Shown here: positions 53,678 to 64,000 of the stretch, in pieces | How positions within the stretch are numbered: position 1 is the first letter of the stretch | How the letters are laid out: each line of letters opens with the position of its first letter | NCBI RefSeq assembly: GCF_017916325.1 | Contig: NC_090137.1 | Coordinates: forward strand, 307,270 to 371,269 | Source: Leishmania martiniquensis | Taxonomy: Eukaryota > Euglenozoa > Kinetoplastea > Trypanosomatida > Trypanosomatidae | DNA length: 64,000 bases | Direction: 5' to 3' | Program-made: the position numbers and the translations under genes | The notes under the pieces: model-generated | The model's input: the letters and a program-made list of their open reading frames with translations, nothing else | What the model was told of the DNA's origin: nothing | Databases searched by the model: none

Positions 53678-56130
53678 ATGATGCGCAGGCCCCTCGTGAG
53701 GGCCGCCACGGCGCTCCGGTGTGGCACCACCGCTTCCCCGGCGGCCCCCTTCGGCCCCTTCCTGTGCGCATGGAGCCGCAAAACTCTCTGGGCGGCTGTG
53801 GCGCACGTGCCGTTGGTGTCGAGCCCCGCGGCGCACGCCGCGCTGACGACGGGCTGCAGATGGCAGTCGACGGGCGTGACGCCGTGGAACAGCGGCGGCA
53901 GCAGCGGCGGAGGTGGCAGCGGCGGTCAGCAGCCGGGGCGCACGTGGGTGAACCCTAACGCTGTGCCACCGGGCGACTTCCTAAAGAAGTACGCGCGGGA
54001 CTTGACGGAGGAGGCGCGCATGGGCCGCCTGGACCCGATTGTCGGCCGCGAGGAGGTCATACGGCGCACCATCCAGGTGGTTTCGCGACGCACCAAGAAC
54101 AACCCGGTGCTGATTGGTGAGCCTGGTGTCGGTAAGACAGCCATCGTCGAAGGCCTGGCGCAGCGGATCGTGAAGGGCGAGGTGCCGGAGAGCATCAAGG
54201 ACCGCCAGGTGTACGCGCTGGACATGGGCACCCTCGTCGCCGGCGCCAAGTTCCGCGGCGAGTTCGAGGAGCGTCTCAAGGGTGTGCTCAAGGACACCAT
54301 ACAGTCCCAGGGCAAGGTCATCTTGTTCATTGACGAGCTGCACACGCTGGTCGGCGCCGGCTCGTCAGGCGATGGGTCGATGGACGCGGCGAACTTACTG
54401 AAGCCGTCGCTGGCGCGGGGCGAGCTGCACTGTATTGGCGCCACCACGCTGGATGAGTACCGCCAGCACATCGAGAAGGACGCGGCGCTGGCGCGGCGCT
54501 TCCAGTCGGTGCTCGTGACGGAGCCTACCGTGGAAGAGACCGTCTCCATCCTGCGCGGTATCAAGGAGAAGTACGAGGCCCATCATGGCTGCCTCATCAA
54601 GGACGAAGCCCTCGTCTACGCCGCCGTCAACTCCCACCGCTACCTCTCGGAGCGCCGCCTACCCGACAAGGCCATCGACCTCATCGACGAGGCGGCTAGC
54701 CGCCTGCGCCTGCAGCAGGAGTCGAAGCCTGAGGCGCTGGACCTCGTCGAGCGCGAGCTGATCCGCCTGAAGATCGAGGCGGAGGCGGTGAAGAAGGATA
54801 AGGACGAGGTGGGCAAAGAGAAGCTGGCGAGCCTCTACGAGCACATTTCGCTGAAGCAGAGGGAGTACGACGCGCTCGAGGAGCGGTGGAGAAAGGAGAA
54901 GAGCCTCTTCCAGACGATCAAGCAGCGCACCGAGGAGCTTGACGTGCTGCGGCACCACCTTGAGCAGGCCATGAACAGCGGCGACTTTGCCAAGGCGGGC
55001 GAAATACAGCACAGCCAAATCCCAAACCTGCTGAAGCAGATCGAGAAGGACAAGCACCTCGCCAGCTCCAAAACTTCATGGTGCACGACAGCGTCACCTC
55101 CAAGGATATCGCGGAGGTGATCGCCCGCGCGACCGGCATCCCGGTGGCGCAGCTCATGACGAGTGAGCGGGAGAAGCTGATCCACATGGATGCGGAGCTG
55201 AAGAAGACCATCATGGGCCAAGATGCAGCCATCGACTCCATTACGAATGTGGTGCGCATCTCGCGCGCCGGCCTGCACTCGCACAAGCGCCCTCTGGGCT
55301 CCTTTCTCTTCCTCGGCCCCACCGGCGTCGGTAAGACGGAGGTGTGCAAGAGCCTCGCGAAGTTTCTCTTTGACGACGAGTCGTTTATCTGCCGCATCGA
55401 CATGAGCGAGTACATGGAGCGGCACTCGGTGCACCGGCTGATCGGCGCCCCGCCCGGGTACGTCGGCTACGAGGAAGGCGGTGAGCTGACGGAGTCGGTG
55501 CGGCGTCGCCCGTACCAAATTGTCCTCTTCGACGAGTTTGAGAAGGCTCACCCGAGTGTGTCGAACATTCTCCTGCAGGTGCTGGACGAGGGGCACCTGA
55601 CCGACAGCCACGGCCGCCGCGTCGACTTCAAGAATACCATCATTATCCTCACCTCCAACATCGGTGCCGACGTCATCGCCCGCCTGCCGGTGGGGGAGCC
55701 CAGCAGCGTGGCGATGTCGGCTGTCATGGAGCAGGTGCGGCAGCGCCTGACGCCCGAGTTCATTAACCGTCTTGATGACATCATCATGTTCAACCGCCTC
55801 AGCCGGGAGAACATCCGCAGCATTGTTGAGATTTTGTTTGCGCAGGTGCAGGCGATGCTGAGAGAGCACAACATCACGCTGGAGGAGTCCAAGGAGGTGT
55901 ACGACTGGCTCAGTGTGAACGGCTACAGTGCCGTGTACGGTGCGCGCCCATTGAAGCGGCTCGTGCAGAGCGAGCTGCTCAACCAGCTGGCGCTGATGCT
56001 GCTTGACGGCCGCATCCGAGAGGGTGAGCAGGTGAGGCTGGCGGTGCGCGACGATCGTGTCATGGTGATGCCCAATCACGAACTCTCCCCTGAAAAGGGA
56101 CTGAGCGATGCGCAGCTGCTTGACGAGTGA
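53678..56130 (+). CDS. HSP78: Mitochondrial Hsp100 disaggregase HSP78/ClpB, interrupted by an apparent frameshift
   Basis: About 817 residues across two frames. This AAA+ chaperone pulls proteins out of aggregates, with Hsp70, in the mitochondrial matrix. Residues 1-90 are Ala/Arg-rich with no acidic residue, consistent with a presequence plus a Gly/Ser linker. The ClpB N-domain is absent, as in yeast Hsp78. First ATPase domain: Walker A 'GEPGVGKT' (147-154), Walker B '[10 protein letters not shown]'. A ClpB-type coiled-coil middle domain follows (about 54690-55060). Second ATPase domain: Walker A 'GPTGVGKT' (about 55318-55341), Walker B '[11 protein letters not shown]', the pore loop '[13 protein letters not shown]', and sensor 2 'GARPLKR'. 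At 55064-55072 the run CCAAAACTTC lacks one base. The frame from 53678 ends at 55120, while the correct frame continues from '[10 protein letters not shown]' to 56130. A homopolymer assembly error is the simplest cause. Confidence 0.9.
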
Positions 56131-57045
56131 GGCCACGCCTGCGCGGCCATGGCACAGAGCGATGACCGTCCCGTGTGGCTCTTTTGTCTTTCCTTGAACG
56201 TTTATTATGGTGTGGAGCCGGCGAGTGTGCCTGGCCTGTCTCTGGCAGGCGAGGGCGATGGGCGGTGCTGCCTTGCCCAGGTTGCACACGCCACTACGCC
56301 CTCTTCGCTCTCCTCCGCTCTCACCGCCACCGCACTTTTTCCGGTACGACGTCGGCGCACAGTGTACAGATGTGCGCGCAGTCATCTTTCGCTGTTGTCC
56401 CGAATTGTTTCTTTCACGTTCCGCCTTCAGCCCCCCTCCTCCCATGAGCAGTGCCCGCGCCGATGAATCGCTGTGCATGTGGGCACTCGCCTCTCCTCGA
56501 TAAAACCGAGGGGGCACACAGAAGCACGCACCTTCTCTCTTTGTTCACACGATCAAAGTTTTCTCAGACGCTACCAGCACTGCTACGGTGCAGGTGCACA
56601 TCCCCGAGTATTCGTGAGTGCGGGCGAGGGAGAGAGAGAAGGGCCCGCTGAATCAGCGATGAGGTGATATGGTGAGCCCCTCTCCTCGCAATTTCTGTAC
56701 ACTCGCTGCAGCAGCCTCCCCCCCACTCCTTGGCAGATGTGTCCCTGTGTGTCAGGGATTATCTGCGGATGCGATCCACTTCCTTTCCCCATCTGCCTGT
56801 CTGTCTGTCTCCCTCTCTCATCATTTCACTCACACTTTCCTCGCCATTTCTTCGGTGCCTGTGGCTCACCTGCTCACTTTCGTCGACGACGCCATCGCGT
56901 GTGTGACCGCCGCACGACCGCGCCCTCTGCGGCACTCAGTCATCCGTCCCGCCCCCAAAACAAATGCGTGTCAGAGTCGAAGGAAAACCGCTTTGACCTT
57001 TGTCTTTTTCCGGTGCACTCCCGCGCCACGGCACCGCGCGTGACG
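56131..57045 (+). other. Intergenic region
   Basis: No gene seen. Pyrimidine-rich stretches at about 56800-56870 may act as splice signal for the broken gene that follows. Confidence 0.5.
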
Positions 57046-58319
57046 ATGACACAGCCGCCGTACCTTTCACCTCCTTCATCATCTCGCCACGCTCCGCACG
57101 TCACAGTGGACGACCCGCGGTGGGAGGTGATTTCTGCAGAGTGTCAGATATGTTTAGAAAGCCTCTCCAGATGTCGGCAGGAAGCAGAGCGAATGGCACA
57201 GTCGCTGGAGGGAGCGCTGTTTCGTGCCTCGTTGGAGGCCACGCCGCTGTCACCGCGCACTGCTCTGCCTCCTTTCGGGCTGCGGTAGAGAGGCGCCCTA
57301 CGGCGGCGTCTCTGTTATCCTCTTCCCACCGGGAGAGTTGTACACGAACACCTCCGCGCACCCGCTCGCTGCTGAGCGTGCACGCCTGTACGGTACCTCG
57401 CCTCCATTTTCCCCGCCCTCGCGCTCTGTAGATGCCAGGCTTCATCCGAGGTTGCTCTGCACCGGCTTCAGTTTTCGAGGCTGATGCCAGCTGTGCGCGT
57501 TACGTGTGTCTGCTGCTGATGCGCGGACCTCGTGGCAGCGCACACACACTCATTTCATCGTCGTCCCTCCCGCACACCCGACAGCTCTCGCCGTGTACGA
57601 GTCGCTTCCCTCGCCCCTGCACCCCTACGCCTTCTCCCTCCCCCGACCAGTACGCGCGGCGCAGGAGCTCACACACAGAGCCGTCGTAGGGGCCGCCGCC
57701 GACACCGGCCTGAGGCGCGCCACCTCGGATACACCGCTCGAGGATGGCTGCGCGGCGCTTCTCATCGACGTGGGCGGCACTTCTCCATCGGCGCTCGCGG
57801 ATGAGCTCAACGGCGGCGACGGCAGCAATCGCGTGACATCGGGCTGCGCTTCGCGAAGAGTATCGGGCCGCTGCGTCGGCAGTATACCGAAACACAAGCT
57901 TGTCTGCGTCGCTCTTCTCGTAAGCAGCGCGGCTCGTGAGGCTCCGGTCGATGGGCAAGAAGGTGCAGGGAGGGCGTTAGCAGCTTTGTTTCTGCCGCAT
58001 CCCCGAGTGCGTTGCGCGAGGACAGAGTGTAGGGCGCCTATAATGGCAGCAAAAAACTGCAGGGCGTCTTGTCTTCGAGCTCCCCGAGCTGTATGTCGCG
58101 CCCGTTGACGTGTACGTGCGTATGATGCCCTCTGCCGCCAACAACACACCAAGGGGCGAGGTCCTGGCGGCGCCACCGCATCTGCGATCCCAAGATGTCA
58201 GCAACCCCTCGCCGATCGCGTGTTCTGCGCAAGTGCGCGAGGCCGCCAAGGCGGTTGTGTGCTTCGCCATCAACCACCCCTCGTGTACGGTTGCCGTGGT
58301 CGTCAGCTCCATCGTGTAG
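57046..58319 (+). pseudogene. Broken gene of unknown function
   Basis: A chain of protein-like segments in changing frames. 'MTQPPYLSPPSSSRHAPHV' to 'CRQEAERMAQSLEGALFRAS' lies at 57046-57288 (an 80-residue open frame with an ATG). 'APYGGVSVILFPPGELYTN' is near 57296-57355, 'EADASCARYVCLLLMRGP' near 57477-57530, and 'EDGCAALLIDVGGTSPSALA' near 57740-57800. 'ELPELYVAPVDVYVRMMPSA' to 'CFAINHPSCTVAVVVSSIV' runs to the stop at 58317-58319. Frame changes go in both directions and there is at least one in-frame stop, which favours a real pseudogene over a single assembly error. The 80-residue N-terminal frame could also be a small gene on its own. I do not recognise the family. Confidence 0.4.
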
Positions 58320-59784
58320 GCCGAGAGCGGATACGCGCGCGCGGCACTGAGGCGAGAGGAAAAATAAGGGTGACGCGAAGCAGTGCTAAGCAGTGCGTCG
58401 GCGTCTGCGTGGGTGCGTGCCCGGTCTGTCCGGCGTCTTCTCAACAAACACGCCACAGATGTTCACGTCTGCTTGGCCTCCTCCGCCACCCCTCAGTGAC
58501 CGTTGCCGTCGGCTGTGCCTACACAGACAGGCACCGCCGCACGCAGCGAGTTGACGCTTCTCTCGGTGCACTGCCTCGCTCTGCTCACCCATTGCCGGCT
58601 TCGCCTTTTCCTTTCCCGTTGGTGTGCACGATCGCACTCGCAACGAGCCGCTGCGCGACGCAGAACGTCGCACTCTCCACCCTATCCCTCCCCTCTCCTT
58701 AAGATCTTGCGTGTTGCCCGCTGCCGGCCGTTTCCGCTTTTGTGCAGAGAAGGGCGCTGGGCCGTTCACACCACGCCGTTTTCATAGAGAACTGGCGATC
58801 AGCGGCCGGGCGCCCCACTCTTTTCCTTGACGAAGTACTGCGCGCCACTGCTTCCTACACGAACGCCGGGTTCGCCGCGACGGTCGCCACCGCTGCTGCC
58901 ATGGCAGCGCTCTGATATGTGCCTTCCTCGAGCACCAACGCTTCCCTTCTTTTGTCGTGTGCACGCGCACTGCCGCCTCGCCTTTAGGCTCTCCCCATTT
59001 TTTTCCTTTGCAGGGCGCCTCACCACACACACACAATGAACCCTCTGTGCGCTTTCATGCGCGTATTCTTTTGGTGTGCGTGCGTGTGTGCTCTCTATCA
59101 CCCACTGTCTCGCGTGGGTGCCGTTTATTTTTTCTTCCCCTTTCCGTGCTGCTGACGTATGTCTGCTCTCTATGTATCGCACATCGACCCGTAGCCCTCG
59201 GGCCTACTGGACACTTTTTCCCAGGAACACGGCATTTCCAGGCCACGCGCGTCTCGCCCGAAACGGCTGGGCTCTTTCTTTCAAAGGTCTGCCTCACCGT
59301 CCCCCCGCACTGCAGCTCGCAGTTTGTGCGGCGGGTGCGCCCACACCCGCCGCACGGCGCAACCACCTGCGGTATTGCGTGAGCATCCCCTCCCACAGCT
59401 CTTTCATTGGCTCACTTGATGAGTCGCTGCCGCGGCAGCTTCGCGCGCACTCTCCCCCACTCCCTCCTGCTCCTCAACGCCGCGTGGCCTTTTCTCCCGA
59501 ATGTCTCGCCGCACTTGCACGTCCGCGCTGATGTGGGGCCGTGCAAGCGAATTGACGCGTCCATGCATGTGCATTGTGCCACGACTTTGCAGCTTCTCCA
59601 CAACGCATCTCCCTCACTCTCGCCTACTCACCCCCGCAGTGTCCGCTTTTTTCTTCCGCCCCGTGAGTGTGTGTTGCCGCTGCCGCCTCCTCTCCTCCAC
59701 CCCTCGCCACCACCCCTGAGCCGAACGTTTCTTGTGCCGCTCAGCCTTGCCAGCAGTGCCCAGCATCCTCTTGAGCGCGTCAAC
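58320..59784 (+). other. Intergenic region
   Basis: No gene seen. An in-frame ATG at 59419 would extend the next gene by 122 residues, but that stretch is Pro/Leu/Ser-rich and contains the pyrimidine tract at about 59679-59716, with AG at 59719-59720. It is therefore UTR and outron sequence. Confidence 0.6.
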
Positions 59785-61830
59785 ATGTCCGCTAACCCGC
59801 TGCTTCAGCAGAGCAGTCTGCATTACCAATACCCGCCCTTCGACAAGATCAAGGCGGAGCACTATGCACCCGCCTTCGAGCAGGGCATGAGGGAGCAGAT
59901 GGCGGAGATCGAGGCCATCAAGGCCAACCCTGACGCACCTACCTTCGAGAACACAATTGTTGCGCTCGAAAAGAGTGGCGCGCTGCTTACGCGCGCGCAG
60001 CTGATCTTCCGTAACCTTTGCTCTGCGCACACAAGCCCTGAGATGCAGGCGCTCGAGCAAGCCTACGCCCCAGCGTTCTCCGCCCACAAGGACAGGATCT
60101 ACCTCGATGGCGTCCTGTACAGCCGCCTCAAGGCCGTGTACGACGAGCGTAGCAGTCTCACTGGCGAGGACTTGCGGCTCGTGGAGCACTACGAGAGGGA
60201 GTTCCGAAAGGCCGGCGCCGGCCTCGGCGATGCGGACAAGGAGAGGCTGAAGCAGTTGAACGAGCGCCTCGCCACCCTCGAGATCGACTTTGCCAAAAAG
60301 GTGATGGACACCCGCAAGACTGCGTCGCTGATCGTGACTGATGCTGCCGAGCTGGAGGGTCTCAGCGAGGATGAGATCTCGACGGCGAAGGAGGAGGCGG
60401 TGAACCTCGGCCACCCAGGCAGCTACGCGCTGGTCATCGTCAACACCACGCAGCAACCGCTTCTCGCGTCGCTCAGCAACCGCGAGACGCGGCGGCGCCT
60501 GTTCGAGGCGAGCGAGCAGCGCGCCGGGCGCGGTGACGAGAATGACACGAGCGCCATCGTCACGGAGATTGCACAGCTACGGCTCAAGAAGGCAAAGTTG
60601 CTCGGTAAGAAAAGCTTTGCTGAGTGGCAGCTCCAGTACCAGATGGCTGACCCGGCGTCTGCGGAGGCGCTGCTGCGCGACATGGGCAAGGCGGCAGCGT
60701 TCAAAGCTCAGAAGGAGGCAGCGGACATCAGGCAGATGATTCGAGAGAAGGGCGGCAACTGCGAGCTGGCCCCATGGGACTGGCGCTACTACGCGGAGCA
60801 GGCGCGCAAGCGGCACTACAACCTTGACGAGAGCGAGACGAAGCCCTACTTTGAACTGCACAATGTGCTGGAGCGTGGTGTCTTCTACACGGCGGAGAAG
60901 CTGTACGGCGTGGCAATGCAGCGGCGCACAGATCTGCCGGTGTACCACCCAGACGTGATGACGTTTGAGATGTTCGACTCCACGGGCGAGTCGCTCGCCA
61001 TTTTCTGCCTTGACCCCTACGCGCGCGTGAGCAAGCGTGGCGGTGCGTGGATGACTTTCTATGTTCGCCAGGCCTCTCTTCTTGGGCAGAAGCCGGTCGT
61101 GTACAACGTCCTGAACATCGTAAAGCCAGCTGAGGGAAGGCCGACGCTGCTGACTCGAGAAAACGTGACGACGCTCTTCCACGAGTTCGGCCACGGCCTT
61201 CACGGCATGCTCAGCAATCTGAAGTACTCGACACTTTCCGGCACGAGCGTCGCTCGCGACTTCCTTGAGTTTCCGTCGCAGATCAACGAGCACTGGGCGA
61301 TGCACGACGCCGTGCTCAAGAACTACGCGCTTCACTACGAGACCAAGGAGCCGATCCCGCAGACGTTGGTGGATCGCATGAAGGCGGCCGAGACGTATGG
61401 CGCCGGCTTCCATACGATCGAGGTAGTCAAGGCGGCCTACCTCGATCTCTATTGGCACCAGGTCACGGAGGAGGCGGCTGTGCTGCCACCATCGCAGATG
61501 GAGGAGGCGGCGATGCGGGCCTTCGGAGTTGGGCTCGCCGAAGTACCGCCACGCTACCACAGCGAGTACTTTATGCACGTATTCGCTGGTGGGTACGCCT
61601 CTAACTACTACGTGTACCAGTGGGCGCGTGTGCTGGACTGCGACGGATTCGAGTGGTTTCTCGAAAACGGTGGGCTGACGCGGGCGAACGGCGATCACCT
61701 GCGCGCATGCGTGCTCTCGGTCGGCAACTCGGTGGACGCGAACGTCGCCTACGAGAAGTTCGCTGGCCGCAAAGCAAATATGAAGGCCTTCCTGCGGCTC
61801 AATGGTCTGCTTGACGAGCAGCTGCCATAA
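59785..61830 (+). CDS. DCP: Dipeptidyl carboxypeptidase (peptidyl-dipeptidase, M3 family)
   Basis: 681 residues from 'MSANPLLQQSSLHY', the same length as bacterial Dcp. This zinc metallopeptidase removes dipeptides from the C-terminus of peptides, usually in the cytosol. The N-terminal helical region opens with 'YPPFDKIKAEHYAPAFEQGM', typical of M3A. The zinc site is His466-Glu467-Phe-Gly-His470 ('TLFHEFGHGLHGM'), with the third ligand Glu495 in 'DFLEFPSQINEHW', the same 29-residue spacing as in bacterial Dcp. Downstream, 'HSEYFMHVFAGGYASNYYVYQW' carries the substrate-binding tyrosines of the family. The frame is intact. It is the last gene in the window. The ATG was chosen because it is the first after the acceptor at 59719-59720, leaving a 5'UTR of about 64 nt. 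Confidence 0.95.
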   Translation: MSANPLLQQSSLHYQYPPFDKIKAEHYAPAFEQGMREQMAEIEAIKANPDAPTFENTIVALEKSGALLTRAQLIFRNLCSAHTSPEMQALEQAYAPAFSAHKDRIYLDGVLYSRLKAVYDERSSLTGEDLRLVEHYEREFRKAGAGLGDADKERLKQLNERLATLEIDFAKKVMDTRKTASLIVTDAAELEGLSEDEISTAKEEAVNLGHPGSYALVIVNTTQQPLLASLSNRETRRRLFEASEQRAGRGDENDTSAIVTEIAQLRLKKAKLLGKKSFAEWQLQYQMADPASAEALLRDMGKAAAFKAQKEAADIRQMIREKGGNCELAPWDWRYYAEQARKRHYNLDESETKPYFELHNVLERGVFYTAEKLYGVAMQRRTDLPVYHPDVMTFEMFDSTGESLAIFCLDPYARVSKRGGAWMTFYVRQASLLGQKPVVYNVLNIVKPAEGRPTLLTRENVTTLFHEFGHGLHGMLSNLKYSTLSGTSVARDFLEFPSQINEHWAMHDAVLKNYALHYETKEPIPQTLVDRMKAAETYGAGFHTIEVVKAAYLDLYWHQVTEEAAVLPPSQMEEAAMRAFGVGLAEVPPRYHSEYFMHVFAGGYASNYYVYQWARVLDCDGFEWFLENGGLTRANGDHLRACVLSVGNSVDANVAYEKFAGRKANMKAFLRLNGLLDEQLP

Positions 61831-64000
61831 CCGATAATGCACAGCTGCGCTTCTCTTCCCTTTTCCTCCCTCGTTCTCCCTTAGACGTGTCGCCTTCTGT
61901 CCCCTTTCCCGGCTTTCTTGTCATTCGTGTCCCGTCCGTGAGAGGTGCGTGCGTGCTCGCCAAGCGCATGCCTGTGTCGCTTAGGTGGTGGAACGCAACT
62001 GCGAAGACACTTCCACCTATACTTTTGAGTCTGCACCGCCAGCTTCTCCCAGCGACACCTCATCTTGCGGTCGGGAATCTCACGGCACTTCTTCTTGGTG
62101 CCCTTCCATTATTGTGTCTGGCGTGGGCGGCTTCTCTCTCCGTCTCTTCGCCGCGCGCGTGGGGGTGGGGGTGCGTCGGTGAACGTATCCGCAGCGCCAC
62201 CATCCCCCCCCCCTGGAAGACCGGCCTCCATGACTGTCGAGCAAGTGAGCTCGACACATCCGTGGCCGACACGCCGTCTTCTTTTCCACTCTTGTTCTTC
62301 TCGGGCATTACAACCCGCTTCGCATGACGAGCGTGGCTGCGTTTCTCACTGTGCTAACGCACACGGCCCTCTTCTCCCTTTCTCCCTCTGTGCGGGCTCC
62401 TATGCCGACCTCCTCGTACGGCGTTTTTCCATCCTTGACAATCGTTGATCGTCGTGCGCTTCGCCCACCACCTCTTCATGTGTCTCTTCTCTTATCACGA
62501 CTTTGCTTGTCGTTTGCTACGGTATCTCGGCTATGCCTTCGGCACATGCACGCAGCACTCCAAGTGGCCTCCGTCGTGAAGCGCCACCCCGCCCGCGAAG
62601 CTTTTCCTGGCCTTCGCCCCGACTGTCCCAGCGCAGAGGCACATGGACGCCTCTATGTGCCACCGCGCACGGTATCCGTACCCAGCCGCACTGCCCCCTC
62701 CCCCACCCCCAGAGCACCTCTTCACTGCCTTGCTCTATCCCCTTTTCCGCCCGAAAAGCACAGCTGCCAGCGAGAAGATACGGTGTGACGGAACCGGTGC
62801 AAAGACGTCCAACAGGGAGTCGCGCAAATGGCACACGCGTGGTGTACGTTTGCCCTGAGTAGGGGAGGCTGTGCGCGCGATCTCGGCTCAAAGGTTGGGT
62901 ACCACTGTGAACGCCGTAGCCGTATGGGCGCTTGTGAAGAGGCCGAAGCTTTCTTCCTTCACCCCGCCTCTTTTCCTCTCTCTATAGCTCTCAAGTGTAT
63001 ATATATATATATATATCGTTAATGATCAGTGAGACGGCAGAGTCCTTCCGCTCTCCTTAAAGTTTTCTCGCCTTTCCCATGATGTGCGTGGGAGCCAAGC
63101 ACCCGCCCGCTGAACCCTCGTTTTCCCTTCCTCTGTGCCGTTTGTGGTTCTTCTTTGTTGCTTCTTCCCTGCTGTTCCCACGTCCCGCGTTCCCGCTCGG
63201 GTGCGCAACAGCTGATACCGCTGCTGCACACACATCTGTGCCCTTCGCATTCATCTCCCACCCCTTCACTTTTCTTTACACTGTTTCAGTGGAGATAGAT
63301 TCGGCAGAGCAATCGGCCACGCACGCCGCTCGTCACCTCATCGCTTTCCACTTCCCCCTCCCTCCCCTGCACACACAGGCATGTGACCACCACTTCACCG
63401 CCCGTCGCGCCATAAACTCTACGGGACTCCGCCTTCCTTCCTCACAAATTCCTTTCCTTGCTGTCTCCCCTATACGCTTGAATTCAGAGCCCCTGCTTTC
63501 ATCGGGATCCCTTCCCACCTAGTGAATGGCCACGCGGTTTTCCACTTTCCCTGGCGCTCGCAAGCAACCACACCAATACGCCACTTCTTTTCGCAACTCT
63601 TGATGAGGCGACCTGGTCTCCCCCGACTGTGTCACGAAGACCTCCACAGCTGGTCGTGAGCGCGACCGCGTAGCGCCGCAAGGATGCGCCTTCCCCATCA
63701 TCACACACTCAGAGCGAAAGTCACGTTGCTCTCTTTCTCACAACATCCTAGTGATAGTTGCGGCTACTACAACGCTAATATTACCGATGCCGCTCCTCAT
63801 AGAGATCTGGCACCAGCACGCACGTTTGCTCTATGGATCACCAACACGTCCAAGACAACCAAAGGCGCTGCAACCATGCCCCCACCAGGGTCGCGCGCTG
63901 CTGCCTACCGCATGCCGCAAGCAGACTCGTCAGTAACTCACATCACGTTTTCTCCCCTTCCGCTTTATTCGCATAACGTAGTCACGCCAAGTTAAGGGTT
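61831..64000. other. Gene-free terminal stretch, possibly subtelomeric
   Basis: 2.2 kb after the last gene with no convincing coding sequence on either strand. The longest open frames (127-154 codons) are Pro/Ser/Arg-rich with no family resemblance. It contains an AT microsatellite (62998-63016). From about 63100 rightward it is less GC-rich than the rest. The window ends GTTAAGGGTT, which resembles but does not equal the telomere repeat TTAGGG read toward a right chromosome end. Confidence 0.45.
62998..63016. repeat. AT dinucleotide microsatellite
   Basis: Nineteen bases of alternating T and A in the gene-free terminal stretch. Confidence 0.95.

Noticed and set aside
54835..56517. 560-codon minus-strand open frame opposite HSP78
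   Set aside because: It is the antisense of conserved ATPase-domain sequence. His- and Leu-rich composition is typical of antisense in GC-rich genes.
59419..59784. N-terminal extension of DCP that could act as a mitochondrial presequence
   Set aside because: The stretch contains the polypyrimidine tract and the acceptor AG at 59719-59720, so it would not be in the mature mRNA. The family starts at the 59785 methionine.
60577..61842. 421-codon minus-strand open frame opposite DCP
   Set aside because: Antisense shadow of a clearly conserved peptidase gene.

Overview
This window is nuclear DNA of a Leishmania-type trypanosomatid. The clearest sign is the first 7.3 kb. It is a head-to-tail array of spliced-leader (mini-exon) RNA genes on the minus strand, and each copy carries the 39-nt leader that begins AACTAACGCTATATAAGTAT. 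The GC-rich sequence, intronless genes on one strand, polypyrimidine tracts ending in AG before start codons, and SIDER2-like retroposon remnants agree with this. The gene set (mini-exon array, then HSP78 and dipeptidyl carboxypeptidase near an end) resembles Leishmania chromosome 2; that is recalled knowledge, not a search. The 317-324 bp mini-exon unit is shorter than I recall for Old World species and longer than for Viannia, so the L. mexicana complex or another lineage is possible. The species is not settled.

Layout: 23 complete SL RNA genes lie between 25 and 7152, and the array continues past the left edge. A divergent strand-switch region of about 1 kb follows (7.3-8.2 kb). Every protein gene after it is on the plus strand, as one polycistronic unit: a giant ASH/HYDIN-type protein (8198-19774), a TPR protein (20598-22136), ARPC4 (23331-23963), a coiled-coil protein (25561-26514), DPH7 split by a frameshift (27458-29058), a gamma-glutamyl-phosphate-reductase-like protein lacking its catalytic cysteine (30204-32168), a leucine-rich-repeat protein (33433-37677), a twin CX9C protein (38222-39166), NOP14 (39700-42489), a GGC1-type mitochondrial GTP/GDP carrier (43448-44389), a long gene-poor stretch with a possible retroposon remnant, a broken coiled-coil gene (47573-48412), CFAP58 (49154-52009), mitochondrial HSP78/ClpB split by a frameshift (53678-56130), a second broken gene (57046-58319) and dipeptidyl carboxypeptidase (59785-61830). 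The last 2.2 kb has no gene and ends in GTTAAGGGTT, which may be the approach to a telomere.

Functions: the cluster mixes unrelated roles, as is usual for these units. They include flagellar structure (ASH protein, CFAP58), mitochondrial function (CX9C protein, GTP/GDP carrier, HSP78), ribosome biogenesis and translation (NOP14, DPH7), actin nucleation (ARPC4) and peptide breakdown (DCP). The SL RNAs made from the left array are the substrate for trans-splicing every one of these messages.

The observations most worth following are two SIDER2-like elements that look identical over 657 bp, in direct orientation 27.8 kb apart, and so could mediate deletion or circular amplification; the ProA-like pseudoenzyme; the T-tract and multi-unit variation in the SL array; and a set of single-base frameshifts that need to be separated into assembly errors and real gene decay.
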